Source: Fimenecus sp051881435 (GTDB lineage: Bacteria; Bacillota; Clostridia; Oscillospirales; Acutalibacteraceae). From it: a stretch of 40,375 nt of DNA. The translations under genes were made by a program, and so were the position numbers. The DNA is taken from positions 1 to 40,375 of the forward strand of contig JBJEPW010000026.1 in assembly GCA_051881435.1 (NCBI GenBank). The letters are read 5' to 3'. Positions 14,657-24,400 of this stretch are shown piece after piece; position 1 is the stretch's first letter, and each line of letters opens with the position of its first letter. The notes beneath the pieces are model-generated. The model searched no databases and had not been told where the DNA came from. It saw only the letters and a list, made by a program, of their open reading frames with translations.

Positions 14657-15331
14657 ATGGAAGACTTTACAAAAAATGTAACAAGCTTTGATGACCATCC
14701 GTTAGTGGCGCATAAGGTTACGCATCTTTGCGACATCAATACAGGCTCAAAGGAATTTTGCGAAATTGTGGATGAACTTACAATGCTTATGGGCTATGAG
14801 GCGTTAAAGGATTTGAAAACAAAAAATGTACCTATTCAGGCACCGCTTGCCGATTTTGACTCTCCCGTACTTGCAGAGGATTTCACAATCGTACCAATTC
14901 TTCGCGCAGGTCTCGGTATGGTAGATGGGCTTCGCCGCCTTTCTCCCACGGCAAAGGTAGGGCATATCGGTCTTTACCGTGACCAGGAAACATTAAAACC
15001 TGTCACATATTACTACAAAATGCCCGTAGATATCACCGAAGGTCCCGTAATTATCGTTGACCCCGCTCTTGCAACAGGGGGCAGTGTGGATGCTTCTATC
15101 GAATACCTCAAAAAAGAGGGCTGCACAAACATAAAGGTAATGTGCATTTTTGCATCGGATGTGGGTGTAAAGCTTTTATATGAAAAACACCCCGATGTTA
15201 AGATTTATGCCGCGAAATATATACCCGGCGGACTTAATAAGGACGGTTATATCGTTACAGCCGCAGGCGATGCGGGCGACCGCGTTTGCGGAACTTGCAG
15301 TTACAAGCCCGCAAGGCAGGCAAAGCCCTGA
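14657..15331 (+). CDS. upp: Uracil phosphoribosyltransferase
   Basis: Upp makes UMP from uracil and PRPP. The 224-residue protein has the family landmarks HPLVAHKVTHLCD, PILRAGLGMVDGLRRL, HIGLYRDQETLKPVTYY and the PRPP loop IIVDPALATGGS. The uracil-binding GDAGDR motif near residue 205 is present; the segment before it reads GYIVTAA rather than the usual GYI(L)PGL. The C-terminus is about 15 residues longer than common homologues (CSYKPARQAKP). The ATG at 14657 follows GAGGG. It is divergent from pyrR and uses uracil imported by UraA. Confidence 0.95.
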   Translation: MEDFTKNVTSFDDHPLVAHKVTHLCDINTGSKEFCEIVDELTMLMGYEALKDLKTKNVPIQAPLADFDSPVLAEDFTIVPILRAGLGMVDGLRRLSPTAKVGHIGLYRDQETLKPVTYYYKMPVDITEGPVIIVDPALATGGSVDASIEYLKKEGCTNIKVMCIFASDVGVKLLYEKHPDVKIYAAKYIPGGLNKDGYIVTAAGDAGDRVCGTCSYKPARQAKP

Positions 15332-15352
15332 GTAAAGAACAGTAAATTAAAC

Positions 15353-15400
15353 AAAGCAGCAAGCAAACTTTAAAAGACAGTTTGTTTGTTGCTTTCTTTT
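15353..15400 (+). terminator. Terminator of upp
   Basis: Sixteen-bp stem with G-U pairs (AAGCAGCAAGCAAACT paired with AGTTTGTTTGTTGCTT) followed by TCTTTT. Confidence 0.82.
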
Positions 15401-15474
15401 AATTCTTGAAAACCATAGACGGATAGCGTTTTTTGTGTTATCATTTAGACGATAAATTTTTTCGGAGGTGCCGT

Positions 15475-16341
15475 ATGATAAATTCCATACAAAACGAATA
15501 TTTGCGTGTTTCGGTAAAAGATTTCGGCGCAGTGCTGTGCGGAGTGCAAAGCGTAAAAACAGGGCACGAGTTTTTGTGGCAGGGCAATCCCCGGGTGTGG
15601 AACGGGCAATCACCCGTGCTGTTTCCCATTATTGGCAAGTTGCTTGATGATAAATGCCGTATAGGCGGAAAGGAATATGAGATTATCCGCCACGGAATCG
15701 CGCGGCATCGGGATTTTACCTGCATTGAGGCATCGGATAATTCACTCACATTTGTACAAAAAAGTGATGAACAGACAAAAATTAACTATCCCTATGATTA
15801 TGAATTGTATATGCAATTCAGTATAGATGAAAATTGTCTGACGGTCGCACACAGCGTAAAAAATCCAAACAAGGAAACAATGTATTTTTCCCTGGGCGCC
15901 CATCCTGCCTTTAATTGCGCGATGGGAGATACGCTTATTTTTGATGAAAGCGAAACACTTTGGAGCGAACGCATAGACCACGCTTCTCTTTTGACGGAAG
16001 AACGGGATTTGATTCTGGAAAACAGCGATACCCTGACTCTCACAGAGCATTTGTTCGATAAGGACGCGCTGATTTTTTCCGGCGTCCGTTCAAAAGGCGT
16101 TACGCTATACTGCCGACAGGCGCACACAAAGATGCACTTTACTTTCGGCGATGTACCGTTTTTGGCAATCTGGGCAAAGCCCGCCGCGCCGTATGTGTGC
16201 ATTGAGCCGTGGTACGGTATTAACGACGGTTACCGAAAAGCCGAGGATTTTTCACAAAAACGGGGCATTGTTGCCTTACCTGCCGGCGAAACTTTCAGCT
16301 TTTCGTGGCAAGCGGAATTTTTTGAAAATGTTCATAAATAA
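15475..16341 (+). CDS. Aldose 1-epimerase family protein (LacX-like)
   Basis: The 288-residue protein has the galactose mutarotase beta-sandwich fold. Candidate catalytic residues are H143 (LGAHPAFN) as acid and E244 (CIEPWYG) as base, and RHG near 72-74 fits the substrate-binding His. This subgroup epimerises C1 of hexoses or hexose-6-phosphates, but the sugar is unknown. The ATG at 15475 follows GGAGGTG. It is a single gene after the upp terminator. The 16342-16610 gap downstream is AT-rich and holds nothing I can name. Confidence 0.86.
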   Translation: MINSIQNEYLRVSVKDFGAVLCGVQSVKTGHEFLWQGNPRVWNGQSPVLFPIIGKLLDDKCRIGGKEYEIIRHGIARHRDFTCIEASDNSLTFVQKSDEQTKINYPYDYELYMQFSIDENCLTVAHSVKNPNKETMYFSLGAHPAFNCAMGDTLIFDESETLWSERIDHASLLTEERDLILENSDTLTLTEHLFDKDALIFSGVRSKGVTLYCRQAHTKMHFTFGDVPFLAIWAKPAAPYVCIEPWYGINDGYRKAEDFSQKRGIVALPAGETFSFSWQAEFFENVHK

Positions 16342-16610
16342 TATAAAATATCCATACTTGAATACAGTGCATAGCGAACTGTTAGAATAGTCGCGGCATA
16401 TGCTCGGTTTGAAGTTGTTTTTTGCAAAACATCTGTATTTTTGTCGATTATTTTATCTTTTTTGCAATCAACATTGAAAAGGAAATAAAATAATGTTAAA
16501 TTTAGAATATAAAAAAACGGATTTTGTTGAAGTGTATTTTGCACGTACCTATATTAAGCAAAATATGTACAGCTGCGAAAACCGCGAAAATTCAAGCAGA
16601 GGGTAAGCGG

Positions 16611-17417
16611 ATGGTAAATAAAAAAACACCTGATGTATATAAAAGTAAAAAAAGTGTAAAAAACGATGTTGAAGACAACATAACAAAAACAGCCGAACCT
16701 GTTCAGAAAAGCAGGAATAACAATAAAAATGTTCACGAGGGACACCGCAAAAGACTTCGCGAACGCTTTCTGCGTGACGGTCTTGAAGGCTTTCAGGACC
16801 ACAATGTGCTTGAACTTTTGCTGTTTTACAGCATTCCCGTAAGAGATACAAATGAGGACGCCCACCGCCTAATCCGTGAATTTGGCTCCCTTTCGGGAGT
16901 TTTTGACGCAAAGTATGAAGACCTCTGCAATGTGCAGGGAATAGGGGAAAGAACAGCGTTGCTTATTAAGCTTATTCCCGAGCTTTTCCGCAGATATGAG
17001 GTCGATAAACTGAATAAAGACACGGTAATGCTCAACAGCGCAGAGCTTGTCGCCAAGTACGTTTCTAAGTATTTTAAAGGACTTACTGAAGAAAAGCTTT
17101 ATGCTTTGTATATGGATTCCAACTGCAAGCTATTGAGCTTTCAGCTTATCAGCAGCGGCGGAGTGAATTCGGCGCCTATGAATAACCGACTTATTGCGGA
17201 ATATGCGTATTCCACAAACGCGGCAAGCGTTATACTTGTGCATAATCATCCGTCGGGCATTTGCGCACCGTCCCGTAAGGATATAGACGCAACAATTGCA
17301 ATGGCGGATATTATGGAAACAATAGGAATAAGACTCAGCGACCATATAATCATAGGAAACGGCGATGATTACTTTTCTTTCAGATTAAGCCCAAAATGGA
17401 AACACATTTTCAGATAA
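16611..17417 (+). CDS. RadC-like JAB-domain protein
   Basis: The 268-residue protein belongs to the RadC/DUF2466 group. A charged Lys/Asn-rich N-terminal extension (about 1-40) precedes a helix-hairpin-helix part (VQGIGERTALLIKLIPE) and the metal-binding JAB motif HNHPSG followed by the distant Asp in PSRKDIDATI. RadC proteins were once linked to DNA repair; their actual role is unclear. The ATG at 16611 has GAGGG nearby; a longer frame from 16524 adds a segment without support. The extension makes it about 40 residues longer than typical. Confidence 0.88.
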   Translation: MVNKKTPDVYKSKKSVKNDVEDNITKTAEPVQKSRNNNKNVHEGHRKRLRERFLRDGLEGFQDHNVLELLLFYSIPVRDTNEDAHRLIREFGSLSGVFDAKYEDLCNVQGIGERTALLIKLIPELFRRYEVDKLNKDTVMLNSAELVAKYVSKYFKGLTEEKLYALYMDSNCKLLSFQLISSGGVNSAPMNNRLIAEYAYSTNAASVILVHNHPSGICAPSRKDIDATIAMADIMETIGIRLSDHIIIGNGDDYFSFRLSPKWKHIFR

Positions 17418-17418
17418 A

Positions 17419-17456
17419 AAATCCCCGACGGAAATTTTAAAAACCGTCGGGGATTT
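17419..17456. terminator. Convergent bidirectional terminator (radC-like / prs)
   Basis: Thirteen-bp arms AAATCCCCGACGG and CCGTCGGGGATTT with T-rich runs on both sides. It ends both the plus-strand RadC-like gene and the minus-strand prs gene. Confidence 0.9.
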
Positions 17457-17463
17457 GCTTTTA

Positions 17464-18633
17464 TTATTTGTAACCCTTCTTGCGGAGAATAGCGTCGATT
17501 TTGTCAGCGGGATTAAGAAGCTTGCTGACGGATTTATCGTGGTTAAGGGTATCAATGATGTATGAAAGATATTTTGAAAGGTCAACCTCGCAGAACCACT
17601 CGCGCTTTTTAAGCTCGGGAGTGCGGTAAACAAGGTTTGTGGTAAACACCCTGTCAAAAAGTCCGTCCTTGAATGCTTTGTCAAAACTGTCAAGACCGTT
17701 GCAGAAAAGACCGAAAGCGGAGAAAATAAACACTCTGTTTGCACCGAGAGATTTAAGCTTCGATGCAACCTCCAGCATGGACTCGCCGGAAGAAATCATA
17801 TCGTCGATAATCATAACATCTTTGCCTTCAACATTAGAGCCTAAGAAAGAGTGTTCAAGAATGGGGTTTCTGCCGTCAACTATTCTTGAATAGTCGCGTC
17901 TTTTATAGAACATACCGAGGTCAAGACTGAGTACATTTGAATAGTACATACACCGTGACATACCGCCCTCATCGGGGGAGATAATCATTGTGTGCTCTTT
18001 GTCAAGCTTCAAATCGTCAAAATGATTAACAAGAGCCTTAATCATCTGGTATGCAGGTGAAACATTTTCAAAGCCGTGGAGGGGAATGGCGTTCTGAACG
18101 CGGGCGTCGTGTGCGTCAAAGGTGATAACATTGTCAACGCCCATACTGAGGCAAAGCTCCTGCAAAGCAACTGCACAGTCAAGGGATTCTCTTGAAGAAC
18201 GCTTGTGCTGTCTGCCCTCATAGAGCATAGGCATAATAACCGTAATTCTCTTGGCCTTGCCGCCGATAGCCGAAATAGCTCTTTTAAGGTTAGCGTAATG
18301 GTCATCGGGACTCATGGGAACGGTGTTGCCGTACATTTTGTAAGTAACGCCGTGGTTAAACGGGTCAATAAGAATGTAAATATCAAAACCTCTTACGGAT
18401 TCGTGAAGAGAGCATTTTCCTTCGCCCGTACCGAAGCGGGGAAAGGATGTGTTTAGAATGTATGTGTCACGCTCATAGCCAGAAAAAGCGATTGTTGATT
18501 TGTGCTCGCTTTCCTGCTGTGAACGCCACTTCACAAGATAACGGTCGATTTTTTCCGCCATTTCCTCACAGCCCGGTAAAGCGATAATACCGAGCGGCCC
18601 GTTAGGAATAGTGGTAATTTCTCTGTCTGCCAT
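17464..18633 (-). CDS. prs: Ribose-phosphate pyrophosphokinase (PRPP synthetase), long divergent type
   Basis: The enzyme makes PRPP from ribose-5-phosphate and ATP. At 389 residues it is about 70 longer than classical Prs. Recognisable landmarks are the flexible loop start HKRSSRES, VITFDAHDARVQN (equivalent of the DLH..QIQ motif), SPDEGGMSR, YKRRDYS and the PRPP/ribose-5-P loop MIIDDMISSGESM. In the last, the usual D-T-A-G-T is replaced by S-S-G-E-S. This pattern occurs in a clostridial subgroup; activity is inferred, not shown. The ATG at 18633 follows GGAGG. PRPP supports upp, pyrR ligand levels and purine synthesis in the window. Confidence 0.87.
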   Translation of the reverse strand: MADREITTIPNGPLGIIALPGCEEMAEKIDRYLVKWRSQQESEHKSTIAFSGYERDTYILNTSFPRFGTGEGKCSLHESVRGFDIYILIDPFNHGVTYKMYGNTVPMSPDDHYANLKRAISAIGGKAKRITVIMPMLYEGRQHKRSSRESLDCAVALQELCLSMGVDNVITFDAHDARVQNAIPLHGFENVSPAYQMIKALVNHFDDLKLDKEHTMIISPDEGGMSRCMYYSNVLSLDLGMFYKRRDYSRIVDGRNPILEHSFLGSNVEGKDVMIIDDMISSGESMLEVASKLKSLGANRVFIFSAFGLFCNGLDSFDKAFKDGLFDRVFTTNLVYRTPELKKREWFCEVDLSKYLSYIIDTLNHDKSVSKLLNPADKIDAILRKKGYK

Positions 18634-18673
18634 TTTTTTACCTCCGCATATAAGCAATTAAACTACTATATAT

Positions 18674-18701
18674 ATTCTACTTATTTATTCGTCTTTTGCA
18701 A
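18674..18701 (-). promoter_or_regulatory. Probable promoter of prs
   Basis: Minus-strand TTGCAA (18696-18701) and TAGAAT (complement of 18674-18679), 16-base spacer. Matches are moderate. Confidence 0.45.
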
Positions 18702-18726
18702 GGGAAAATCGACAAAAAAATTATTT

Positions 18727-19893
18727 TTAGTTAAAAGAGTGTTCAACCGTTATCACGGCAAAATATCTTTCGTCTATTTTGCTCAAATTATCCTCGACTG
18801 TTTTGATAATTTCTTCATTCGGAATCTTGTTTTCGTACGGAACAGTCAAATCAAATATCAGATTTGTGTGTGTGGGACCGTCAACAACCCTGAAATCGTG
18901 AATAGACATATCCTCGGAAATTCCCTTAACGGTGTCCAGAGTCATTTTGCGCAGATTATTGATTTTTTCATCATCAACAACAATGGGGTCAAGATGAATG
19001 GAAATAAGCATACCGAATTCGTTTGTAATATCTCTCTCAATCAGGTCGATAATATCGTGCGCTTCCATAATATCGGCGTTTGAAGGAATTTCGGCGTGTG
19101 CAGAAGCAAACTTGCGGTTGGGACCGTAATCGTGAATGATTAAATCATGAACTCCCACAATGTTATCATATGTAAGAATCTTGTTTTCAATGGCTTCAAC
19201 AAGCTCTTTTTCGGGCGGTTTGCCTAAAAGCTCGCCGACGGTGTCTTTAAGGATGTTAATACCGGTGAGCAGTATAAAACCTGCAACAAACACGCCTAAA
19301 AATCCGTCTATGTTGATTTTCGAGAAAGCAGAAACAATTATGGATATTGCCGCAACGGAGGTGGCAAGACAGTCGCTGAAACTGTCCTTCATAACAGCCA
19401 TCATGGGGGCGGAATTTATCTTTTTGCCCAGCCTTCTGTTAAAAATGCCGAGCCATAGCTTTGCCGCAATACTCGCAATAAGGATACCGAGAGTAAGTCC
19501 GCTGAAAATTACGGGTTCGGGATGTATGATTTTGCTTATTGAACTTTTCATAAGCTCAACGCCCATGAGAAGCACGAAAAAAGCAACGGCAAGCGCCGAT
19601 ATGTACTCAATTCTGCCGTGCCCGTAGGGGTGGCTTTTGTCGGCAGGCTTTGCCGAAACCTTAACGCCGATAAGTGAAATAATGGAAGAACCGGCGTCCG
19701 AAAGGTTGTTAATAGCGTCCGCAGTAACAGAAATACTGCCGGAAACAATTCCGGCAATATATTTTGAAACTGCAAGTAAAATATTAAGTATTATTCCCGT
19801 AACGCTGCCCAGCGTTCCGTAAGCGGCGCGTACACGGACATTGTTTATATTTTCGCTGTCCTTAACAAACAGCTTTACAAGCAAACGAGTCAA
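18727..19893 (-). CDS. Cation diffusion facilitator (CDF) family transporter
   Basis: The 388-residue protein exports divalent metal (Zn, Mn, Fe or Co) by proton exchange. Six membrane helices span about residues 30-215; DAINNLSDAGSS in helix 2 and HPYGHGRIEY after it are CDF hallmarks, and a second metal-site helix carries KDSFSDCLAT. The cytoplasmic C-terminal domain (about 215-300) is followed by a further about 80-residue ferredoxin-like repeat. The start is a TTG at 19893 with GGGAG upstream; there is no nearby ATG. It begins 14 bp after the tetR stop, so the regulator and transporter are cotranscribed. Confidence 0.9.
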   Translation of the reverse strand: MTRLLVKLFVKDSENINNVRVRAAYGTLGSVTGIILNILLAVSKYIAGIVSGSISVTADAINNLSDAGSSIISLIGVKVSAKPADKSHPYGHGRIEYISALAVAFFVLLMGVELMKSSISKIIHPEPVIFSGLTLGILIASIAAKLWLGIFNRRLGKKINSAPMMAVMKDSFSDCLATSVAAISIIVSAFSKINIDGFLGVFVAGFILLTGINILKDTVGELLGKPPEKELVEAIENKILTYDNIVGVHDLIIHDYGPNRKFASAHAEIPSNADIMEAHDIIDLIERDITNEFGMLISIHLDPIVVDDEKINNLRKMTLDTVKGISEDMSIHDFRVVDGPTHTNLIFDLTVPYENKIPNEEIIKTVEDNLSKIDERYFAVITVEHSFN

Positions 19894-19907
19894 TTTTCTT
19901 CTCTCCC

Positions 19908-20495
19908 TCAGGATTTTTTATCCATAATTCCCCAAACGCCTCTTGCGATAAGGCGAAGCCACAATTCAGCCACCTGACGCGGCGTCCAGTCGTGATTTTC
20001 AATAATCCAACATCGTATAAGCCCGACTGAACCGTATTTGCAGTATTCATATGTGAAACTGTATCTTTCGCTGTCCATCTCTGGATAAATCGACGAGAAA
20101 AGCTCAAAAACAGCGTCGTTCATAACCGTACCGATTCTATACACAAAATTTGCGTCTCCGTTTTCGCCGATAAGCATTACGAAAGCGTCAGCGTTTTCAC
20201 TGATAAATACGCAGAATCTTTCAAGAATATCAATGGGCGTTTCCAGTATGGTCTTGGGACTGACCGTCGCTATTATCTCATTAAATTCATCGTAAAGACT
20301 GTTCTCGATTGACTCAACAAGGTCGTATATGTCTTTATAATGCAAATAAAAAGTACCTCTGTTTATCTCAATGAGGTCAGTAAGCTCTTTAACCGTTATT
20401 TTGTTAATGCTTTTTTCCTTTGCGAGCTCGGCAAGTCCTTTTCTGATAAGCTTTTTTGTACGCTTTACACGGCTGTCATTATCATTTACGGGCAT
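19908..20495 (-). CDS. TetR/AcrR-family regulator
   Basis: The 195-residue protein has an N-terminal TetR helix-turn-helix (about 10-58: RTKKLIRKGLAELAKEKSINKITVKELTD ... NRGTFYLHYKDIYDLVESIE) and a C-terminal ligand domain of the TetR_C type with W-rich end (ENHDWTPRQVAELWLRLIARGVWGI). The ATG at 20495 follows AAGGAG. It is divergent from the ABC transporter genes and upstream of the CDF gene; I infer that it represses itself and one or both neighbours. The ligand is unknown. Confidence 0.9.
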   Translation of the reverse strand: MPVNDNDSRVKRTKKLIRKGLAELAKEKSINKITVKELTDLIEINRGTFYLHYKDIYDLVESIENSLYDEFNEIIATVSPKTILETPIDILERFCVFISENADAFVMLIGENGDANFVYRIGTVMNDAVFELFSSIYPEMDSERYSFTYEYCKYGSVGLIRCWIIENHDWTPRQVAELWLRLIARGVWGIMDKKS

Positions 20496-20529
20496 TATTC
20501 TGTCTCCTTGATTTTTTCAGTTACTTATC

Positions 20530-20561
20530 ATTATACTACCGCTGTGTCGGATAATCAACAC
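20530..20561 (-). promoter_or_regulatory. Promoter of tetR-CDF with overlapping inverted repeat
   Basis: Minus-strand TTGATT (complement of 20553-20558) and TATAAT (complement of 20530-20535), 17-base spacer. GTGT-N10-ACAC (20544-20561) is an imperfect inverted repeat (12 of 18 positions symmetric) over the -35 box and could be a TetR operator. Confidence 0.5.
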
Positions 20562-20621
20562 TTGTCTATTATTTTTTGTAAATTAGTTAAAAATATACAA
20601 ATATAATATGCAAAATATGTG

Positions 20622-20650
20622 TAGCAATATCGGAGAATATGTGATAAAAT
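20622..20650 (+). promoter_or_regulatory. Possible promoter of the ABC transporter operon
   Basis: TAGCAA (20622-20627) and TAAAAT (20645-20650) with 17-base spacer. The -35 is weak, consistent with an activated or low-level promoter. Another TATAAT at 20602-20607 lacks a well-spaced -35. Confidence 0.35.
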
Positions 20651-20686
20651 ACTAAATATATATCTTTACCACGGGGAGAGAAAAAA

Positions 20687-21388
20687 ATGTCATTTATTGA
20701 TTTGAAAGATGTAACAAAGACCTATAAAATGGGCGAGGTTGAAATCAAAGCCGTTGACGGCGTCAGCTTCCCTATTGAAAAAGGCGAGTTTGTCGTGATA
20801 GTAGGTCCCAGCGGCGCCGGTAAAACAACGGTTCTTAACATTTTGGGCGGAATGGATAAGCCCACATCGGGTTCAATTACCGTTGACGGTACGGATATAT
20901 CAAAGTTTAAAGAGAAAGAGCTGACAAAATACCGCAGAGACGATGTGGGATTTGTTTTTCAGTTTTATAACCTTGTGCAGAATTTGACCGCGCTTGAAAA
21001 TGTTGAGCTGGCGTCCCAGATTTGTCAGAATCCCGTGGGCGCCGAAGAGGTGCTTCGTGAGGTGGGATTGGGCTCGCGTCTTGATAACTTCCCGTCACAG
21101 CTTTCCGGCGGTGAGCAACAGCGTGTGTCCATAGCACGTGCATTGGCGAAAAATCCCAAGCTTTTGCTTTGCGATGAGCCCACAGGCGCTCTTGATTACA
21201 TAACAGGTAAATCAATTCTTAAACTTTTGCAGGACACCTGCCGGGAGAAGAAAATGACGGTTATAGTAATAACCCATAACTCGGCGCTTACGCCCATGGC
21301 GGATAAGATAATTCAGATTAAAAACGGTAAGGTGGATAAAATACTTCTTAATCCAAACCCAACGCCCGTTGAGCTTATTGAGTGGTAA
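20687..21388 (+). CDS. ABC transporter ATP-binding protein (MacB/LolD type)
   Basis: The 233-residue ATPase energises the adjacent FtsX-like permease. It has Walker A GPSGAGKTT (about 38-46), Q-loop VFQFYNLVQNLT, signature LSGGEQQR, Walker B LLLCDEPTGALD and H-loop VIVITHN. Sequence and length are those of the MacB/LolD/YknY subgroup, which drives extracellular or lipid-linked mechanotransmission rather than classical import. The ATG follows GGGGAGAG. It starts a two-gene operon and ends 14 bp before the permease start. Confidence 0.93.
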   Translation: MSFIDLKDVTKTYKMGEVEIKAVDGVSFPIEKGEFVVIVGPSGAGKTTVLNILGGMDKPTSGSITVDGTDISKFKEKELTKYRRDDVGFVFQFYNLVQNLTALENVELASQICQNPVGAEEVLREVGLGSRLDNFPSQLSGGEQQRVSIARALAKNPKLLLCDEPTGALDYITGKSILKLLQDTCREKKMTVIVITHNSALTPMADKIIQIKNGKVDKILLNPNPTPVELIEW

Positions 21389-21402
21389 GGAGAAACGCAG
21401 GA

Positions 21403-24400
21403 ATGAGCAAATCATTAAGAAAAGATTTTTACAGGGAAATAAAGAAAAGCTTCAGCCGTTTTATTTCCATAATGCTCATTGTAGTTCTCGGCGTGGCTTT
21501 TTATTCGGGCATTCGTTCCGCCATGCCCGCAATGAAGCTTACTGCGGACAGAATATATGATGAGCAGGGCTTAATGGACATCCGCGTTGTGGGAACATTG
21601 GGCCTTACGGCAGACGACCTTGAAAAAATCCGTGAAATTGACGGTGTCAGTAACGCTGAGGGTTCATATTCAAACGATTTTATCTGTTTGGCAAATTCCT
21701 CAGAGGTAGTTACAAAGGTCTTTTCAATGCCGGATAAGATAAACGATATAAAGATTGAAGAGGGGCGTTACCCCGAAAAATACAACGAAACCGTGGTAAG
21801 TCGTGAATTTCTTGAAGTCACGGGCTTTAAAACCGGGGATTTCGTAACATTTTTAACGGGAACCGGAGACAGCGTGTTCGATACGATGGCGTCGGAAACA
21901 TATCAGATTGTTGGTGTGGCTTCTTCTTCGTATTTCCTTAACGGCGATATGGGGACAAGCACAATAGGCGACGGCGTTGTGGACGGTTTTGCGGTTATTC
22001 CCAAGGAAGCGTTTGTAACAGATGTGTACACTTCAATATATATCAGTGTTGAAGGCGCGGCGGAGCTTGACTGTTACAGCGATGAGTATCAGGCCAAAAT
22101 AGATGAGGTTACCGAAAGAGTTAAGGCTATTTCAGATAAACGCTGTGATATCCGTTACAGCGAGGTGCGCTCTCACACAAACGAACTGCTTGAAGAAAAG
22201 AGAAATCAGTATTACGAAGCCGAGGTAACCGTAAACACAGAGCTTGCCGAGGCGTATCAGAAGCTTCTTGATACCGAACAGATGCTTGCGGAACAGAGAG
22301 AAACCTTTGAAAACGAAAAGAAAATTCTTGAAAATGCAGAAACAGAACTGCCGCTGAAAAAACAGCAGATTGCCGAGGCTGAAGCAAGTTTGGCTCAGCA
22401 GGAGGCTTCTCTTTTAAAGCTTAAAGCCGCTCTTGAAGAAAACCGTTCCAAGGTTGATGAAGCAGAGGCAAAGTATCAGGAAATCGCGAATAATCCCGAT
22501 GCAACCGAGCAGCAGAAGAGCGACGCTAAAAATGCACTTTTGCTTGTCCAGAATGTTTATACCTTTACAGAAAAAGAGGTTGCAGACGGTGAAAAGAAGC
22601 TTGAAGATGCAAAAAAGCAAATTGCCGACGGTAAAAATACCATAGCACAGGTCGAAAAGGTGCTTGCGGATAAAAACGCCATCACCGATGCGGAAAAGAA
22701 GCTGACCGACGCGGAAATCGAGCTTCAGCGCGGAAAAGAGCAGTATGAAATCTCAAAGCAGGATGCCGCCGCCGAGCTGGCCGATGCTTCAGCGGCTCTT
22801 ACAAAAGCGGAAACCGATATAAATAATATGGAGGAGCCCGTTTGGTATGTGCTTGACCGCAATACGGTCGAATCATATATGAGCTTCAAAAATGATTCGG
22901 AAAGCATAGGAGCCATAGGAACGGTTTTCCCCATAATCTTTTTCCTGGTTGCGGCGCTTGTAAGCCTTACTACCATGACAAGAATGGTCGAGGAGCAGAG
23001 AACGCAGATAGGAACCTTGAAGGCTTTGGGTTACGGCAAGCTTGCAATCGCGGGGAAATACCTTATGTATGCCTTGCTCGCCAGCGTAATCGGCAGTGTA
23101 ATCGGTGTGTTCCTTGGCGAATACACCTTGCCCTCGGCAATAGTAACGGCGTATAAATCTGTGTATTACAATTTGGGTGAAAATGTTGTTCAGTTTAATG
23201 TCCTGCACGGCGTAACAGCGGCCTTTGCCGCCGTGTTCTGCACAACCTTTGCGGCGCTTGCAGCCTGCTTTAAGGAACTTCGCAGTGTGCCCGCAGAGCT
23301 TATGCGTCCCGAGGCGCCGAGAGTAGGCAAACGCATTTTGATCGAGCGTGTAAGCCCAATTTGGGACAGACTTAACTTTGCCCAAAAAGCGGCCGCAAGA
23401 AACCTGTTCAGATATAAAAAGAGATTCTTTATGACGTTGTTCGGCGTTGGCGGATGTATGGCTCTCTTGCTTGTAGGTATGGGTATCCGCGATTCCGTAA
23501 CGGCAATGGCTGATAATCAGTACGGCAAGGTGTTTACCTTTGACGGAATTGTAAGCGTTGATTCTACTCTTACAAGAGCACAGCGCCGTACAATGTTACA
23601 AAATATTTCCGATATTTCTGATGTTGAAAACTGCCTGACGGCAAACAGAACAATGGTTTACGCAACAAGTAATAATACAGATGATGACAAGAATGCGTAT
23701 CTTATTGTACCGTCAGATATTACAGCTTTTGAGGATTATGTTAATCTGAAAGAAAGAGCAGGTCTTCAATCGCGGCTTATGCTGGCAGATGAGGGCGTAA
23801 TAATAACCGAAAAATATGCCGATTTGTTAGGCGTAAAATCGGGCGACAGTATTTCTATCAAGCTGAGCGAATCTGATAACTATATGAAAGAGGTAAAGGT
23901 TGCAGGTGTAACGGAAAACTATATTTTCAACTATATTTATATGACACCCAATCTCTATCAGAGCCTTTATTCTACAGCGCCCGATGTGAATATGCTGATG
24001 ATTAAAACTGCCGATGCCGCAAATGCCTCAGATTTAAGCGAGAGATTGCTTAAAATAAACGGTGTAACTTCCGTAACGATGAACAGCGATGAATTAGCGT
24101 CACTTAACAGCGTTATCAGAATGCTGTATTTCATAATAATTATTATGATTATAGCGGCAGGTGTTCTGGCGTTTGTTGTACTGTATAACCTTAATAATAT
24201 CAATATCAGCGAGCGCCGAAGAGAGCTTGCAACGATTAAACTGTTAGGTTTTTATGACGGCGAGTTGGCAGGTTATGTTTACCGTGAAAATGTGGTACTC
24301 ACGATTTTGGGAACGCTTCTCGGTGTTGTATTGGGCATATTCCTGCACAGATTTGTTATGGTAACGGTTGAAACCGACATTTATATGTTTGGCAGAGATT

